Position numbers and translations under genes: made by a program. A DNA stretch of 64,000 nt from Diplonema papillatum (lineage: Eukaryota > Euglenozoa > Diplonemea > Diplonemida > Diplonemidae), in assembly GCA_030068145.1 (NCBI GenBank), contig JAPJBO010000951.1, positions 1 to 64,000 of the forward strand, in the 5' to 3' direction. Under the pieces are notes generated by a model. It saw only the letters and a program-made list of their open reading frames with translations. It ran no database searches and was not told where the DNA came from. Of the stretch, positions 1-10,010 are shown one piece after another. Each line of letters begins with the position of its first letter. Within the stretch, counting starts at the first letter, position 1.

Positions 1-59
1 ATTTCGAGGTTGGCTGAAATCGGGTCAGATTGTAGTTTGGGGTTAGAATGCAACAGAGG

Positions 60-299
60 CTGCGGCGAGATTATCTGCACCGCCGGCGTCGCGGTTGTCT
101 CTTGGCACGTGATGTGTCATGCTTTCGCCTCTGCTGCAGCTCGTCTTGATCGTCACGCTCAGGTTTGGTGCTTCGCTTCTCCTTCGGATGCTCGTCCTGG
201 TGCATCGGTTGCGTGTCGGTATCTGCTTCCTCTCGGCGCCCAGGCGCTGGCCGTGTTGGCTTCTGTGGAGCCGTCTGCCCACTCAGGTCAGATTGAGAA
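60..299 (+). repeat. Dispersed repeat, three related copies in the window
   Basis: The stretch from the 'caccgccggcgtcgcggtt' motif through 'gtgatgtgtcatgctttcgcc' recurs at 39,700-39,945. Its downstream half recurs again at 39,980-40,155. The copies differ by substitutions and short indels. All three are open in several frames on both strands, which suits GC-rich repeat DNA better than a gene. I recognise no protein family. Confidence 0.7.

Positions 300-342
<43 letters not shown>
300..342 (+). repeat. Uninterrupted G homopolymer, 43 nt
   Basis: Forty-three consecutive G residues directly follow the dispersed repeat. Such a tract can form stacked G-quadruplexes, and its length in the assembly is unreliable. 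Shorter G-rich tracts follow at about 727-766 and 2,467-2,482. Confidence 0.95.
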
Positions 343-1803
343 CGGTCGTTGTATAATGGTCTAGCTTGAAGGGAATTGGAGAGGTTGAAAAAGGTTTTTG
401 GGGTCTTCGTCGGTTTGTGTTTTTTTATTTTTTTCGGATTTTTTTGTTTTTTTGTTATTATTTTTTTCGGGGGTTCGCGTAACCCCTTCTTTTCCGGAAG
501 ATAACGTTATCTTTTCTTTTCTCTCTGGCGCTCTTTTTCTCTCTATCTCTCTCTTTGGCTAGCAAAACGACTGTTGCGACCGACACCACGATCACACCCG
601 TATTGAATGTGACCAAGGGCTCCCCACGTTCTACATGTTGAGCAGGAGTTGCCATGTAGCCCGTACCGGTCTAAGCCTTCATTGTAACTTCCATACGTAT
701 CCCCGTTGGGACGGGTCCGACGAGAAGGGGGGGGGGAGGGGGGGGGGGAGGGGGGGGTAGGGGGGGTAGATACTCCCAATGTTGACTTTATTCCTATTTT
801 GATGCAAAGGCACGCCCTGCAGCTGAACATGGGCTCTTGGTGTCCGCAATCGGTCCCGGAACTCGTGTACCACCCTGGCAGTACCCAAAATGGCCCCCAA
901 ACCCACCAGGAATGACGAAAGATTGAGCTCAGGAGGGGACGGCAGGACGATCAGCGAAGCCCTGTAGAGAGCAATAATGGTGCGAAAATGTGGTGCAGGA
1001 ACAGTGCTAGCCCGCAAACACCTTGACACCATCCATACCCGCAAACCCGGGTTTGCGGGCTTGCCTGCCAAGAATGATCTGATAGTTCCCTGACAAAGTG
1101 GGCAGGGAGAAAATACTCCGCCCAGTTGCTGTGCATTGAAATCTCTGTTCCATACTCCAAGATGGATATGCGGAATACTTCGAGGCGCGGCAGCATTCAT
1201 TGTTCGTTAGAGGTTTTCCGACCGTTATGTGGCGATGGACAACCGCGCGAGCCAGCAGGTTTGTGCAGCGCTGTGCTAAAGAGCGAGAAGAAGTCGTATC
1301 AAAGTTGCCGGCGGATAACTTAACTCTCTGTCAGTTGTGCCCTTGCCCCGTGATGCGCATGCACGGCATGTCGTGCGCGTGCACACGCCGTGTGGCCGGG
1401 CGCACTTTTCGCGGCGATAGGTAGTGGAAGGGGACCCGTGGCCAAGGCAGTCTAGGAGGGGACGTCGGCTGCACTTTTGCAATGGGCTCACCCCGTTTCC
1501 CAATGAAGTCACTTCCCTTGTGGTCTGGGTTCCTTTTTCAACATGTCTTCCGGTCCCTTCGGTCGGCAAATGCAACAGAATCCAAAAATGTGGAAATTCA
1601 GGAATAAAGTCAACATTTGGTTTTGGCCTTTTTTATGGTATTTTGACCACTTTTCAAAGGTGTTCTGGCGTTATTCCGGTGAAACCCCCATTTTTCTACC
1701 TCTCTGGTCAATGTGAGGCGCATGTAGCACATGCTCACCCCATTTTCACCTGCGGATGCAGTAGTTAGAGGTAAAAAAATCCAAAAAATGGGAAAAGTAT
1801 CTA
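343..1803. other. No recognisable gene; T-rich stretch and repeat fragments
   Basis: Positions 420-545 are T-rich. Positions 575-690 resemble the tail of repeat family A ('gaccgacacca' through 'gcccgtaccggtct'), also seen at 58,660-58,770. Positions 720-766 are G-rich. Short open frames of up to about 170 codons overlap on both strands with no family signature. I see no supported gene. Confidence 0.6.
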
Positions 1804-2434
1804 CCCCCCCTAGGGCTATGTTGGCAAGTAAACGCGTTTCCATCCGTTTTTTCCAAAACATGGAAACGGAAACGGAAACGGAAACGCTCCTTGGTTTTGC
1901 AGGCTACCCACAAACCACGCTAACACCACCAGGGAATACTACACGGTGAGGTCCAGCCCCAGAAGTTGGAGCTAAAGAGGGTGCCCGAGTCACACCCGAA
2001 AAGCGGGTGTGTCACCCGCTTTTTTAACTCCAGCTTTAACTCCAGCTTCTGAGGCTGCTCACATCCCCGACAGGGTGTGTCAACTTGCAGCCAAAACCGA
2101 AAAGACTGTCGCGCATACGAACCTTGTCGAGAAACTTTACGGGGAGGTCTCCAGGCCCAATTCTCTGAGTGCTTGGTTGCCACCACTACGAAGGACCGCG
2201 CAGCTCGGGACTACTTCGGAGACAGCACCGTTTGCACAGATAAATTTGTTTTGCTGGCTTGGGAAATACCCCTAAAAATTTTCCCCCCGCCCATCCGAGG
2301 TGTGGTCACCTTACACACTGCAATCTGCAGCAGCCGTTTCCCAAATAAGGAAACGCCGTTTCCTTGAAAGTATGGAAACGGAAACGGAAACGGAAACGTT
2401 TCCGTTTACTTGCCATCATAGCCCTAGGGGGGGG
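1804..2434. mobile_element. 631-bp TIR element
   Basis: The left end reads CCCCCCCTAGGGCTATG then TTGGCAAGTAAACG. The right end at about 2,404-2,434 is its inverted complement with one mismatch over about 31 bp. Just inside each terminus lie GGAAAC-type hexamer repeats (1,860-1,892 and 2,370-2,398). No transposase ORF is present, so it looks non-autonomous. A second MITE fragment (1,937-2,063) is nested inside. Confidence 0.7.
1937..2063. mobile_element. Partial copy of the TA-flanked hairpin MITE
   Basis: It begins TACACGGTGAGGTCCAGCC and contains the internal hairpin around 'cacccgaaaagcgggtgtg'. It ends within the inverted terminus ('ccagcttctgaggctg') but lacks the last bases. The complete relative is at 6,802-6,949. 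It is nested inside the 631-bp TIR element, so it inserted later. Confidence 0.65.
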
Positions 2435-2499
2435 AGGTGTGGGGTGAGAGGGTGGGGAGGAAGGGTGGGGGGGGGGGGGGGGTGTGGGTTTGCAGTTAC

Positions 2500-2640
2500 A
2501 TACACCCCGGACTACCTCTCCGGATTGCGGGTGTGGTTTTGAGGTCGTTTGTGCGGTCAGCCTCACTCCCTCAATGCGGGAGTGGCCACTCCCGCACTTT
2601 TCACCCCTCGCATTGACTTAGTATAATATGCAGGGTCAAA
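2500..2640 (+). repeat. Leader of the 'gcgggagtgg' repeat family, unexpanded copy
   Basis: The block from 'ccggattgcgggtgtgg' through 'gtgcggtcagcctcactcc' to 'gccactcccgcacttttcac' also precedes the 22-bp array at 20,600-21,065 and the array at 45,238-45,560. Here the short palindromic unit is present about once, so this looks like the unexpanded form. Confidence 0.7.
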
Positions 2641-2699
2641 ACCTTGTGTCCTTTTTGGTAAACGCTGCCGCCGTGTGTTTTGTGGCTACGGTCTTGCTT

Positions 2700-4620
2700 T
2701 GCGTTTGTGTTCACAAAGAGAGCGCCTCTGTCGTGGTGGTGGTCCATTCAGACTCGTAGAGACCCAGTGGTCGAAGACACGGGTCAGCCAATTGGATTCC
2801 TTTTGAACCCCAAGAGTTTGCATTTGTGCACAACGAGAGCGCCTCTGTCGTGGCGGTGGTCCATTCAGACTCGTAGAGACCCGTAGTCAAAGACACGGAC
2901 CAGCCAGCCAGATTGCTGGTCCATTCAGACTCGTAGAGATCCAGTGGTCGAAGACACGGGTCAGTCAGCGGTATTCCTCTTGAAGCCCAAGAGTTTGCAT
3001 TTGTGCACACAAAGAGAGCGCCTCTATCGTGGTGGTGGTCCATTCAGACTCGTAGAGACCCAGTGGTCGAAGACACGGGTCAGCGGGATTTCTCTTGGGA
3101 AGTCCAAGAGTTTGCATTTTGCACACAAAGAGAGCGCCTTTATCGTGGCGGTGGTCCATTCAGACTCGTAAAGACCCAGTGGTCGAAGGCACAGGTCAGC
3201 CAGCCGGATTGCTGGTCCATTCAGACTCGTAGAGATCCAGTGGTCGAAGACACAGGTCAGCCAGCGGTATTCCTCTTGAAGCCCAAGAGATCAGCCAGCC
3301 AGATTGCTGGTCCATTCAGACTCGTAGAGATCCAGTGGTCGAAGACACGGGTCAGCCAGCGGTATTCCTCTTGAAGCCCAAGGGTTTGCATTCGTGCACA
3401 CAGAGAGCGCCTCTATCGTGGCGGTGGTCCATTCAGACTCGTAGAGACCCAGTGGTCGAAGACACGGGTCAGCGGGATCTCTTGGGAAGTCCAAGAGTTT
3501 GCATTTGTGCACACAAAGAGAGCGCCTCTGTCGTGGCGGTGGTCCATTCAGACTCGTAAAGACCCAGTGGTCGAAGAAACAGGTCAGCCAGCGGTATTCC
3601 TCTTGAATCCCAAGAGTTTGCTTTTGTGCACACAAGAGAGCGCCTTTGTCGTGGCGGTGGTCCACTAGACTCGTAAAGACCCAGTGGTCGAAGACACAGG
3701 TCAGCCAGCGGTATTCCTCTTGAATCCCAAGAGTTTGCTTTTGTGCACACAAGAGAGCGCCTTTGTCGTGGCGGTGGTCCACTAGACTCGTAAAGACCCA
3801 GTGGTCGAAGACACAGGTCAGCCAGCCGGATTGCTGGTCCATTCAGACTCGTAGAGATCCAGTGGTCGAAGACACAGGTCAGCCAGCGGTATTCCTCTTG
3901 AATCCCAAGAGTTTGCTTTTGTGCACACAAGAGAGCGCCTTTGTCGTGGCGGTGGTCCACTAGACTCGTAAAGACCCAGTGGTCGAAGACACAGGTCAGC
4001 CAGCGGTATTCCTCTTGAATCCCAAGAGTTTGCTTTTGTGCACACAAGAGAGCGCCTTTGTCGTGGCGGTGGTCCACTAGACTCGTAAAGACCCAGTGGT
4101 CGAAGACACAGGTCAGCCAGCGGTATTCCTCTTGAATCCCAAGAGTTTGCTTTTGTGCACACAAGAGAGCGCCTTTGTCGTGGCGGTGGTCCACTAGACT
4201 CGTAAAGACCCAGTGGTCGAAGACACAGGTCAGCCAGCGGTATTCCTCTTGAATCCCAAGAGTTTGCTTTTGTGCACACAAGAGAGCGCCTTTGTCGTGG
4301 CGGTGGTCCACTAGACTCGTAAAGACCCAGTGGTCGAAGACACAGGTCAGCCAGCCGGATTGCTGGTCCATTCAGACTCGTAGAGATCCAGTGGTCGAAG
4401 ACACAGGTCAGCCAGCGGTATTCCTCTTGAATCCCAAGAGTTTGCTTTTGTGCACACAAGAGAGCGCCTTTGTCGTGGCGGTGGTCCACTAGACTCGTAA
4501 AGACCCAGTGGTCAAAGACACAGGTCAGCCAGCCGGATGGCTGGTCCATTCAGACTCGTAGAGAGCCAACAGACACGGGCCAGCCAGCCGAATGCTGGTT
4601 CGCCGACTCGTAGAAACCCG
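2700..4620. repeat. Minisatellite, core unit 117 bp with higher-order variants
   Basis: A unit starting 'cagactcgtagagaccc' and running through 'cagtggtcgaagacac', 'ttcctcttgaa' and 'gagagcgcct' is repeated about 17 times. In the homogeneous part (3,660-4,320) successive copies are exactly 117 bp apart, which is 39 codons. A shorter variant containing 'agccggattgctggtccatt' interrupts the series at intervals. Because the unit is a multiple of three, two minus-strand frames stay open for long distances (3,469-4,371 and 3,818-4,549). Both translate the same satellite, so I do not call a gene. Confidence 0.9.
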
Positions 4621-4919
4621 GTGGGCCAGTAGTCAGCCAGCTGGATGCCTCTCTTGGGGAAGCACGCCAAGAAGAGTTTTGTGCCTGCGCACGCGAAAAA
4701 AGAGTTCCGAACTCGCTCGTCGTGCGCGTCACTGGACTGCCCCAGCGCCTCTATCCCCTCGCCGGAAGTTTCCGTGGCTGTGGACGTGTCCCTGAGTGTG
4801 GTGGTGGGGCGCGTACATGGCGCCTTGTATCGAAGACGCGGAGCTCAGGCTGTTCATCAAATCGCGCGGGATGCGTAGAAACGGGTTGACTTCCTGCAGG
4901 AGGGGGGGGTGTGTTTGTT

Positions 4920-5110
4920 TAGAGTTAAAGTTCGCTTGAGATTCCGGGGGTTTTAGGTGTACGTGTGGCTACTGTTAAATGGGTTCTCTTGGGGCAGAGA
5001 AAGGGCTATAGGTGTGCGGGTTGTTTCTATGGGTGGGTACACTTTCATTATGGATTATGGCTCAGCCATGTCCGGGACGGTTTGTGCGGACGTGTGTACT
5101 TGGTATTCGA
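4920..5110 (+). repeat. Dispersed repeat family A copy
   Basis: It starts 'agagttaaagttcgcttgag', continues through 'gggttctctt' and 'gaaagggctata', and ends near 'gccatgtccgggac'. Other copies are at about 6,515, 10,322, 30,505, 41,165, 42,580 and 58,780. No ORF is conserved across copies. Confidence 0.8.
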
Positions 5111-5127
5111 TAGGTACTATATTCGGA

Positions 5128-5398
5128 AATACTCGACGTAGCTGCTTCGACTCCGAATGGAAGGGAGGAAATATAGAGGTAAGGGGCAAATACAATGCAA
5201 ACACAATCTGATTTGTTCTTCGCTTACACCACCGTGTGTTGTTTTCTCACTCAGGACTTTGACCTGTTGTGTTTGTGTTTTGTCGTGTCGGGGTAGACCA
5301 CCCGCATGACCTCACGTCCGTTCAACACGTGGTTCGGTAGTTACAGCACTTGGGATCCCTTCTGTTCTTTGTCGGGCAGCATCGTCGAGGAATTGTGA
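5128..5398 (+). repeat. Dispersed repeat family B copy
   Basis: It runs from 'ggaaatactcgacgtagctg' through 'gaagggaggaaatatagagg' and 'caggactttgacctg' to 'ttctttgtcgggcagcatcg'. Other copies are at 18,785-19,045 (minus), 52,866-53,150, 54,357-54,655 and a 3' fragment at 61,150-61,230. Its ends resemble those of element I, described below. Confidence 0.8.
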
Positions 5399-5639
5399 TC
5401 AACCACCAAAATACGCTGCCTACGTCCTTTTAGCCTGCACAATACATTGAAGGGCAACCTGCAAGATTGTTAGTACTAAAAAGACTCCCGCGACCGACAC
5501 CACGAACACATTCACAATGAATGTGGCCCTGGGCCGCCAGAGCGGGGAGGAAGATCTTAGTTTCGTGTTCAGGCGCTACTTGCCTCTCATGTGTTTGATG
5601 CTAGCATCAAGTCTTCTTCGCGGAATGCAGAGTCTACTC

Positions 5640-5890
5640 GTGGGGCTGTCTTGTGCTGACTTCGAAGGAGGCTAGAGGGGGGAGAAACAATACAACTACA
5701 AAGTGGGTCTTTTTTGTCGAACGCTTACGCCCGCCACTGAACCCAGATTCACCTGTGTTTCGTGTGGGCTGCAGCACGTTTACCACCTCGAGTATTTCCT
5801 ACAAATTTTTATTTCTCTTCACTGGGATGGCTGCCGTGACGAACCTAGCTTCTTCGTATCACATGCGGAGAGAGAGAGAGAGAGAGAGTG
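5640..5890 (+). mobile_element. Element I copy, partial, with an adjacent short GA tract
   Basis: The sequence contains 'gtgctgacttcgaaggaggc', 'gtgggtcttttttgt', 'acccagattcacctgtg' and 'cgtgtgggctgcagcac'. These are landmarks shared with copies at 8,098, 11,738, 19,053, 28,838, 37,465 and 49,065. The usual end 'gcaggtgcttatacaaa' is replaced here by unrelated sequence leading to a GA tract at about 5,866-5,888. Confidence 0.75.
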
Positions 5891-6514
5891 GAGAGAAACG
5901 ACAGTGAGGGTTTGGAGGAGGACGCGGCGTGCGTCGGGGCCCGTGAGGAAGCACCGACCACCTTGCTAGATAAAACCTGCCTTGAAAGAGGCACCTTATT
6001 ACTCGCGGGGGTAGGCACCCCTGCGGAGGCCCTCTTCCGTGTGCCTCCACGCGGAAGGAACACTAGAACTTTTCAAAGGCCGGAGGTCAGCGGACCGAAG
6101 CTACCGGAGAGGGTGTGTGTGCGTTGTGTGGTAACCTGATATGTGTGTGTGTGCGATGATGTGGGTTTGTGTGGCAGCCTGATACGTGCGCGCTGGCTGT
6201 TACACGAGCTTGATGCTCCGCATGGATGCTTGGTGCCGTGTGCCGTGGGCACCGCCCGCTGCACACGGGGATTCATTTGCGACAATAAAACCTCGGAGGG
6301 AAAAAGACTGCGTGGTTATCCCACTCAAGCAGGTGCGCTTATACAAAAAAGAAAAGCTTCAGAGTTCCGACTCGTGAGGAATATCAAGCTGTTAGGAATT
6401 GTCCCGGGGGCGAACTTGGAACCCGAGCTAAGGTGTACTAACCCTTTGGCTCCGCACAGCCCAGTTGGGTGACACAGAAATTTACATACGCACGTGAATT
6501 GGCGTCGGAAAGTG

Positions 6515-6725
6515 CTCAGAATTCGCTTGAGATTCCGGGGCTTTTAGGGTCTCCGTGTGACCGTTGTTAAAAAAAAAAAGGTTCTCTTAGCAAGAAAGGG
6601 CTATAGGTGTGCGGGTTGTTTCTATGGGTGTGTACACTTTGTTTCTATGGGTTGTGGATAGCCATGCCGGGACGTTTGTGCCGGCGTGTGTAGTTCGTAT
6701 TCGATCGGTACCATACTCGGAATAA
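6515..6725 (+). repeat. Dispersed repeat family A copy
   Basis: This copy starts at 'cagaattcgcttgagattcc' and carries an A-run in place of 'aaatggg'. It extends to 'cgatcggtaccatactcgg', where the copy at 4,920 joins family B. Confidence 0.75.
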
Positions 6726-6801
6726 TGTTGAACTGGACTAAAGCTGGAACGGGTATATGCCAGACTGGGTGAAAATCTGTGACACCTGGGGGGGGAAATC
6801 T

Positions 6802-6949
6802 TACACAGTGGGGTCCAGCCTCAGAAGCTGGTTATGCCCGAGCCACACCCGCTTTTCGGGTCGCATTTTGGTTGTAGCACACCCTTTTAGGGTGTGGCTC
6901 GGGCACACCCTCTTTAACTCCAGCTTCTGAGGCTGGACCTCACCGTGTA
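6802..6949. mobile_element. 148-bp hairpin MITE with TA target duplication
   Basis: The left end reads TACACAGTGGGGTCCAGCCT and the right end GGCTGGACCTCACCGTGTA. About 28 bp are inverted with two mismatches, followed inside by a second inverted pair ('gcccgagccacacc' and 'ggtgtggctcgggc'). A TA dinucleotide lies at both borders, as expected for Tc1/mariner-type insertion. It is non-autonomous. A truncated relative is at 1,937-2,063. Confidence 0.8.
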
Positions 6950-7214
6950 GTTTCTTGTTTAGGCAGAGCACTGCCTCTCATGCATCAGCGACTACAGCCA
7001 CGTGCGAGAGTACGCCCTTGTGCTTTTGCCTGTTCAGTCACGGGTACTGCTCGGCAGTCTAGCTGGTCGCATGACGCGAGCCGTGAGGAAACGAACGAGC
7101 ATACCTTTTCCGTCCCGATGCTGGAAGGGATGGTGGATTCGCCGAGTAGGCGCTTGCGTTGGTAGAATACGGACCGCTCCCGCAAGCTTCGATTGCTCGG
7201 GTCGCAGCTGAGGG

Positions 7215-7613
7215 CTTGGTTGGAGAGAAGCTGTGAGTTGGAGCTTGAGTTGAAGTGAGGCTGAGTGAGTTTGAATATGAGCTGAATGCGAGTTCTGGGC
7301 GTGAGCTAGTTCGCGGTTCGAGTTTGGGTAATTCTGAGCTTGAGTTTGAGTGAGCGTGAGTGAGATCGAGTGTGAGTTCGAGTTTGAGTTTGAGTCAGCT
7401 AGATAGAGTCTGGGTAGGTCATCTACTCAAAGTTCGAGTGTGATCTTGAGGTCATCTACTCAAAGTTCGAGTGTGATCTTGAGGTCATCTACTCAAAGTT
7501 CGAGTGTGATCTTGAGGTCATCTACTCAAAGTTCGAGTGTGATCTTGAGGTCATCTACTCAAAGTTCGAGTGTGATCTTGAGGTCATCTACTCAAAGTTC
7601 GAGTGTGATCTTG
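7215..7613 (+). repeat. Degenerate 'gagttt' simple sequence followed by a 33-bp tandem repeat, six copies
   Basis: Positions 7,215-7,415 are a degraded run of 'gagtttgagt'-like hexamers. From about 7,419 to 7,613 a 33-bp unit ('gtcatctactcaaagttcga' then 'gtgtgatcttgag') repeats about six times almost perfectly. The array abuts the broken 3' side of the lactamase pseudogene and probably marks the rearrangement that truncated it. Confidence 0.9.
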
Positions 7614-7930
7614 CCCGAAGGACAGACCTCGGGAATACTCGTGTGTCGTTCGGGAGGGAGTGGTAGGTGCTGTACGTCTTCCGCAGGTCGGCCGGGTCGT
7701 AGGCCTCGAAGAACGCGCCGACGCCGCAGCAGAACAGCAAGTCGCCCGAGAACGACACCAGCCGGGGCGACTGCGGCGACGACACCAGCGTCAGGATGTG
7801 GCCCCGGGTGTGCCCGGGGACCAGCTTGAACGACACGTCCAGCCGCCCGATCGTGACGGCGTCTCCTTCGCCGACGGCTTCGGCGGAGCCGATGACCCGC
7901 AAGCCCGGGCAGAGCTCTGGTGCGCTTGTC
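7612..7930 (-). pseudogene. Truncated second copy of the metallo-beta-lactamase exon
   Basis: The minus strand repeats the C-terminal half of the exon at 8,304-9,095 at very high identity. It starts near the Glu-Leu-Cys-Pro-Gly block. An eight-residue in-frame deletion removes the Asp-Ala-Pro-His-Cys segment. GHTRGH and the SGD metal-ligand block remain. The N-terminal half with the THxHxDH motif is missing. The final GHEY ligand block is destroyed by indels and replaced by 33-bp repeat sequence. It cannot form a working hydrolase. Identity to the neighbour points to a recent tandem duplication. Confidence 0.85.
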
Positions 7931-8097
7931 ACAATCTTCGTGACGCCTGAGGACACGGGGTTTCAGAACAGGGGGCAAAAGTGGGTGGGCAAGCGAGGGG
8001 TGAAGATATGGTGGTTTCGACAGTATTAAGACCCCTTGTAGAAGTGTTAGGTATTCGTCGGATATATATACGTTGTTGCGACAAAAAATCTCTCGAG

Positions 8098-8278
8098 AGG
8101 GACTGCCTTCTGTGCTTATTTCGACGGAGGCTAGTTGTTGCCCGCCCACTAAACCCAGATTCACCTGTGCTTTAGTGTGGGCTACAGCCACATTTTTACC
8201 TACGCTTTGAAATTTTCGCAGTTGGCAGTCTCCTTAAGTATGTCCTACAAAATAGGTGCTGGATAGCCTTATTCAAAA
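8098..8278 (+). mobile_element. Element I copy inside the putative lactamase intron
   Basis: Diverged landmarks of element I are present: 'gtgcttatttcgacggaggc', 'acccagattcacctgtg', 'gtgtgggctacagcc', 'ggcagtctccttaag' and 'tcctacaaa'. The end 'gcaggtgcttatacaaa' is altered to 'taggtgctggatagccttat'. It begins 26 bp beyond the proposed splice donor of the minus-strand lactamase exon, so it would be transcribed as intron in the complementary orientation. Confidence 0.7.
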
Positions 8279-8303
8279 AGAAAGCTGGCTCGAAGGAACA
8301 GAC

Positions 8304-9095
8304 CTCGGAATACTCGTGGCCAGGGAACAGGACGGTGTCGTTCGGGAGGGAGTGGTAGGTGTTGTACGTCTTCCGCAGGTCGGCCGGGTCGTAGGCCTCG
8401 AAGAACGCGCCGACGCCGCAGCAGAACAGCGAGTCGCCGGAGAACGACACCAGCCGGGGCGACTGCGGCGACGACACCAGCGTCAGGATGTGGCCCCGGG
8501 TGTGCCCGGGGACCAGCTTGAACGACACGTCCAGCCGCCCGATCTTGACGGCGTCTCCTTCGCCGACGGGGTGCGACAAGCAGTGCGGCGCGTCTTCGGC
8601 GGAGCCGATGACCCGCAGGCCCGGGCAGAGCTCCAGCAGCTCTTTGTTCCCGCCGGCATGGTCCCAGTGCTTGTGCGTCGTGATCAGCGTCGTCAGCTTG
8701 AGGCCGAACGCCTCGACGAAGTGCCACACGGCCTTAGGATCCGCCGGGTCGATCACCGCCGCCTCCTTCTCGTGCTCGCACCAGACGATGTACGCGTAGT
8801 TGTCGTTGAGGATCGGCACGGGGTAGACGCATATCCCGTCGTTCTTCCACAGGGAAACCAGCGAATGTGAGTCGGGACGCCTGGGGTGCATCAGGTTCCG
8901 CAGGTAGTGGTAGCCTACCAACTCGGACACGTAGAGCGAGTACAGCGCCGGGAAGAAGACGAGGACGCCGGTCATCTGCCCGAGGAGCCCGAGCAGCATC
9001 GCGACCATGGAGCCGTAGGCCCACCAGACCGTCACCAGGAGCGCCACCGACAGCAGGGCGCGGGCAAGCATCCGGCTCCCGGCGTCGTTCTTCAT
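8304..9095 (-). CDS. Metallo-beta-lactamase fold hydrolase, glyoxalase II / PNKD type, first exon
   Basis: This GC-rich 264-codon exon starts at an ATG (9,095). Residues about 10-65 are hydrophobic and probably form one or two membrane segments. The catalytic fold follows: THKHWDH at 140-146 supplies His141, His143, Asp145 and His146; GHTRGH has His198; SGD has Asp221; PGHEY has His260. All metal ligands of the glyoxalase II family are therefore present. Family members hydrolyse thioesters such as S-lactoylglutathione, and a membrane-anchored N-terminus recalls PNKD. The reading is homologous up to GHEYSE and then stops making sense, exactly at GAG|GTCTGT, a plausible 5' splice site. Sequence beyond it is mobile repeat. 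The remaining C-terminal exon is not visible downstream, so the gene may be incomplete or have a long intron. An upstream CAG-rich leader lies at 9,180-9,357. Confidence 0.85.
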
Positions 9096-9179
9096 TCTTT
9101 TGTTTTTTTTGCCCGACTAGGCGGCGTGCGCGGGGGTTTGGCGTGCGCTTGGGCGCTTGCTTCTTTTGCTTGCTGGCCG

Positions 9180-9259
9180 CTGGCGGGCGATTCTGCTCTT
9201 GCTGCTGCTTGCTGCTGCTTGCTGCTGCTTGCGGCTCTTGCTGCTGCTGCTGGTGGCTC

Positions 9260-9296
<37 letters not shown>

Positions 9297-9357
9297 TGGT
9301 GGCTCTTGCTGCTGCTGCTGCTGCTGCTGGCTCTTGCTGCTGCTGCTGCTCTGCGCT
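9180..9357. repeat. CTG/CAG trinucleotide repeat upstream of the lactamase exon
   Basis: Runs of CTG, interrupted by CTT and TGG, fill this stretch. Read on the lactamase strand they are CAG runs about 85-260 nt upstream of the ATG, so they may lie in its promoter or 5' leader. Open frames through it give only poly-Gln, poly-Ala or poly-Ser, so I do not call a separate gene. Confidence 0.85.
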
Positions 9358-9599
9358 TGCTTAATCAAGAACGAGAGCGCGGGGATCCAAGATGATCAGA
9401 TACCGTCGTGGTCCACTGCTGTACGGCGCCAAAGGAAGGGCGCAACGTGTGCTCGGCAGGGCTTCGGCGACAGGTCAGATGCAGGACTGTCGAAGGGTGC
9501 GGTCTCTTTCTTCGTGTGGGACCTTGCGACTAACCAAGACTGCTGCTGTTGATCAAGCGTCGAGCGTGGCGCCCTTTGTTCCGCAAACTGCCGCCCTGC

Positions 9600-10010
9600 C
9601 GCTGATCGAAGGTAGATTTCTTCGACAAGCCAGCCGGTCTCCTGCTCTGTTGGGGCCTTCGGTCGACAAAGTCTGCGCTGTGCAGGGATCCAGAATAGGA
9701 GGAATTCGCCGAAGGCAGAGCGTGGTGCCCCTGTTCCGCAAACTGCCGCCCTGTCCCTGTATCGCAGGTGGACTTCTTCGATAGGCCAGCCGGTCTCCTG
9801 CTCTGTTGGGGCCTTCGGTCGACAAAGCCAAAGCTGTGATCCAGAACAGGAGGAATTCGCCGTCGGTGGAGCGCTGCACCCTTGTTCCGCAAGCTGCCGC
9901 CCCCTGTTGCCGTATCGAATGAAACGGACTCCTTCGACGGCAAGGCCAGCCGGTCTCTTGCGGACCTCAACGATCCAGATACCGCGCTGTGCGAACGGTC
10001 GAACGGGCGG
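9600..10010. repeat. About 155-bp tandem repeat, three copies
   Basis: The block 'ccagccggtctcctgctctg' through 'ggccttcggtcgacaaag' to 'gttccgcaaactgccgcc' occurs near 9,630, 9,785 and 9,945, with divergence in the third copy. The minus strand is open for 297 codons across it (9,396-10,289). Other frames are also long and no domain is recognisable. I treat it as repeat DNA. Confidence 0.7.

Noticed and set aside
3469..4371. 300-codon minus-strand ORF
   Set aside because: It only translates a 117-bp satellite, and a second frame on the same strand is equally open.
9117..9552. Poly-Gln, poly-Ala, poly-Leu and poly-Cys ORFs
   Set aside because: They are readings of a CTG/CAG repeat in several frames on both strands.
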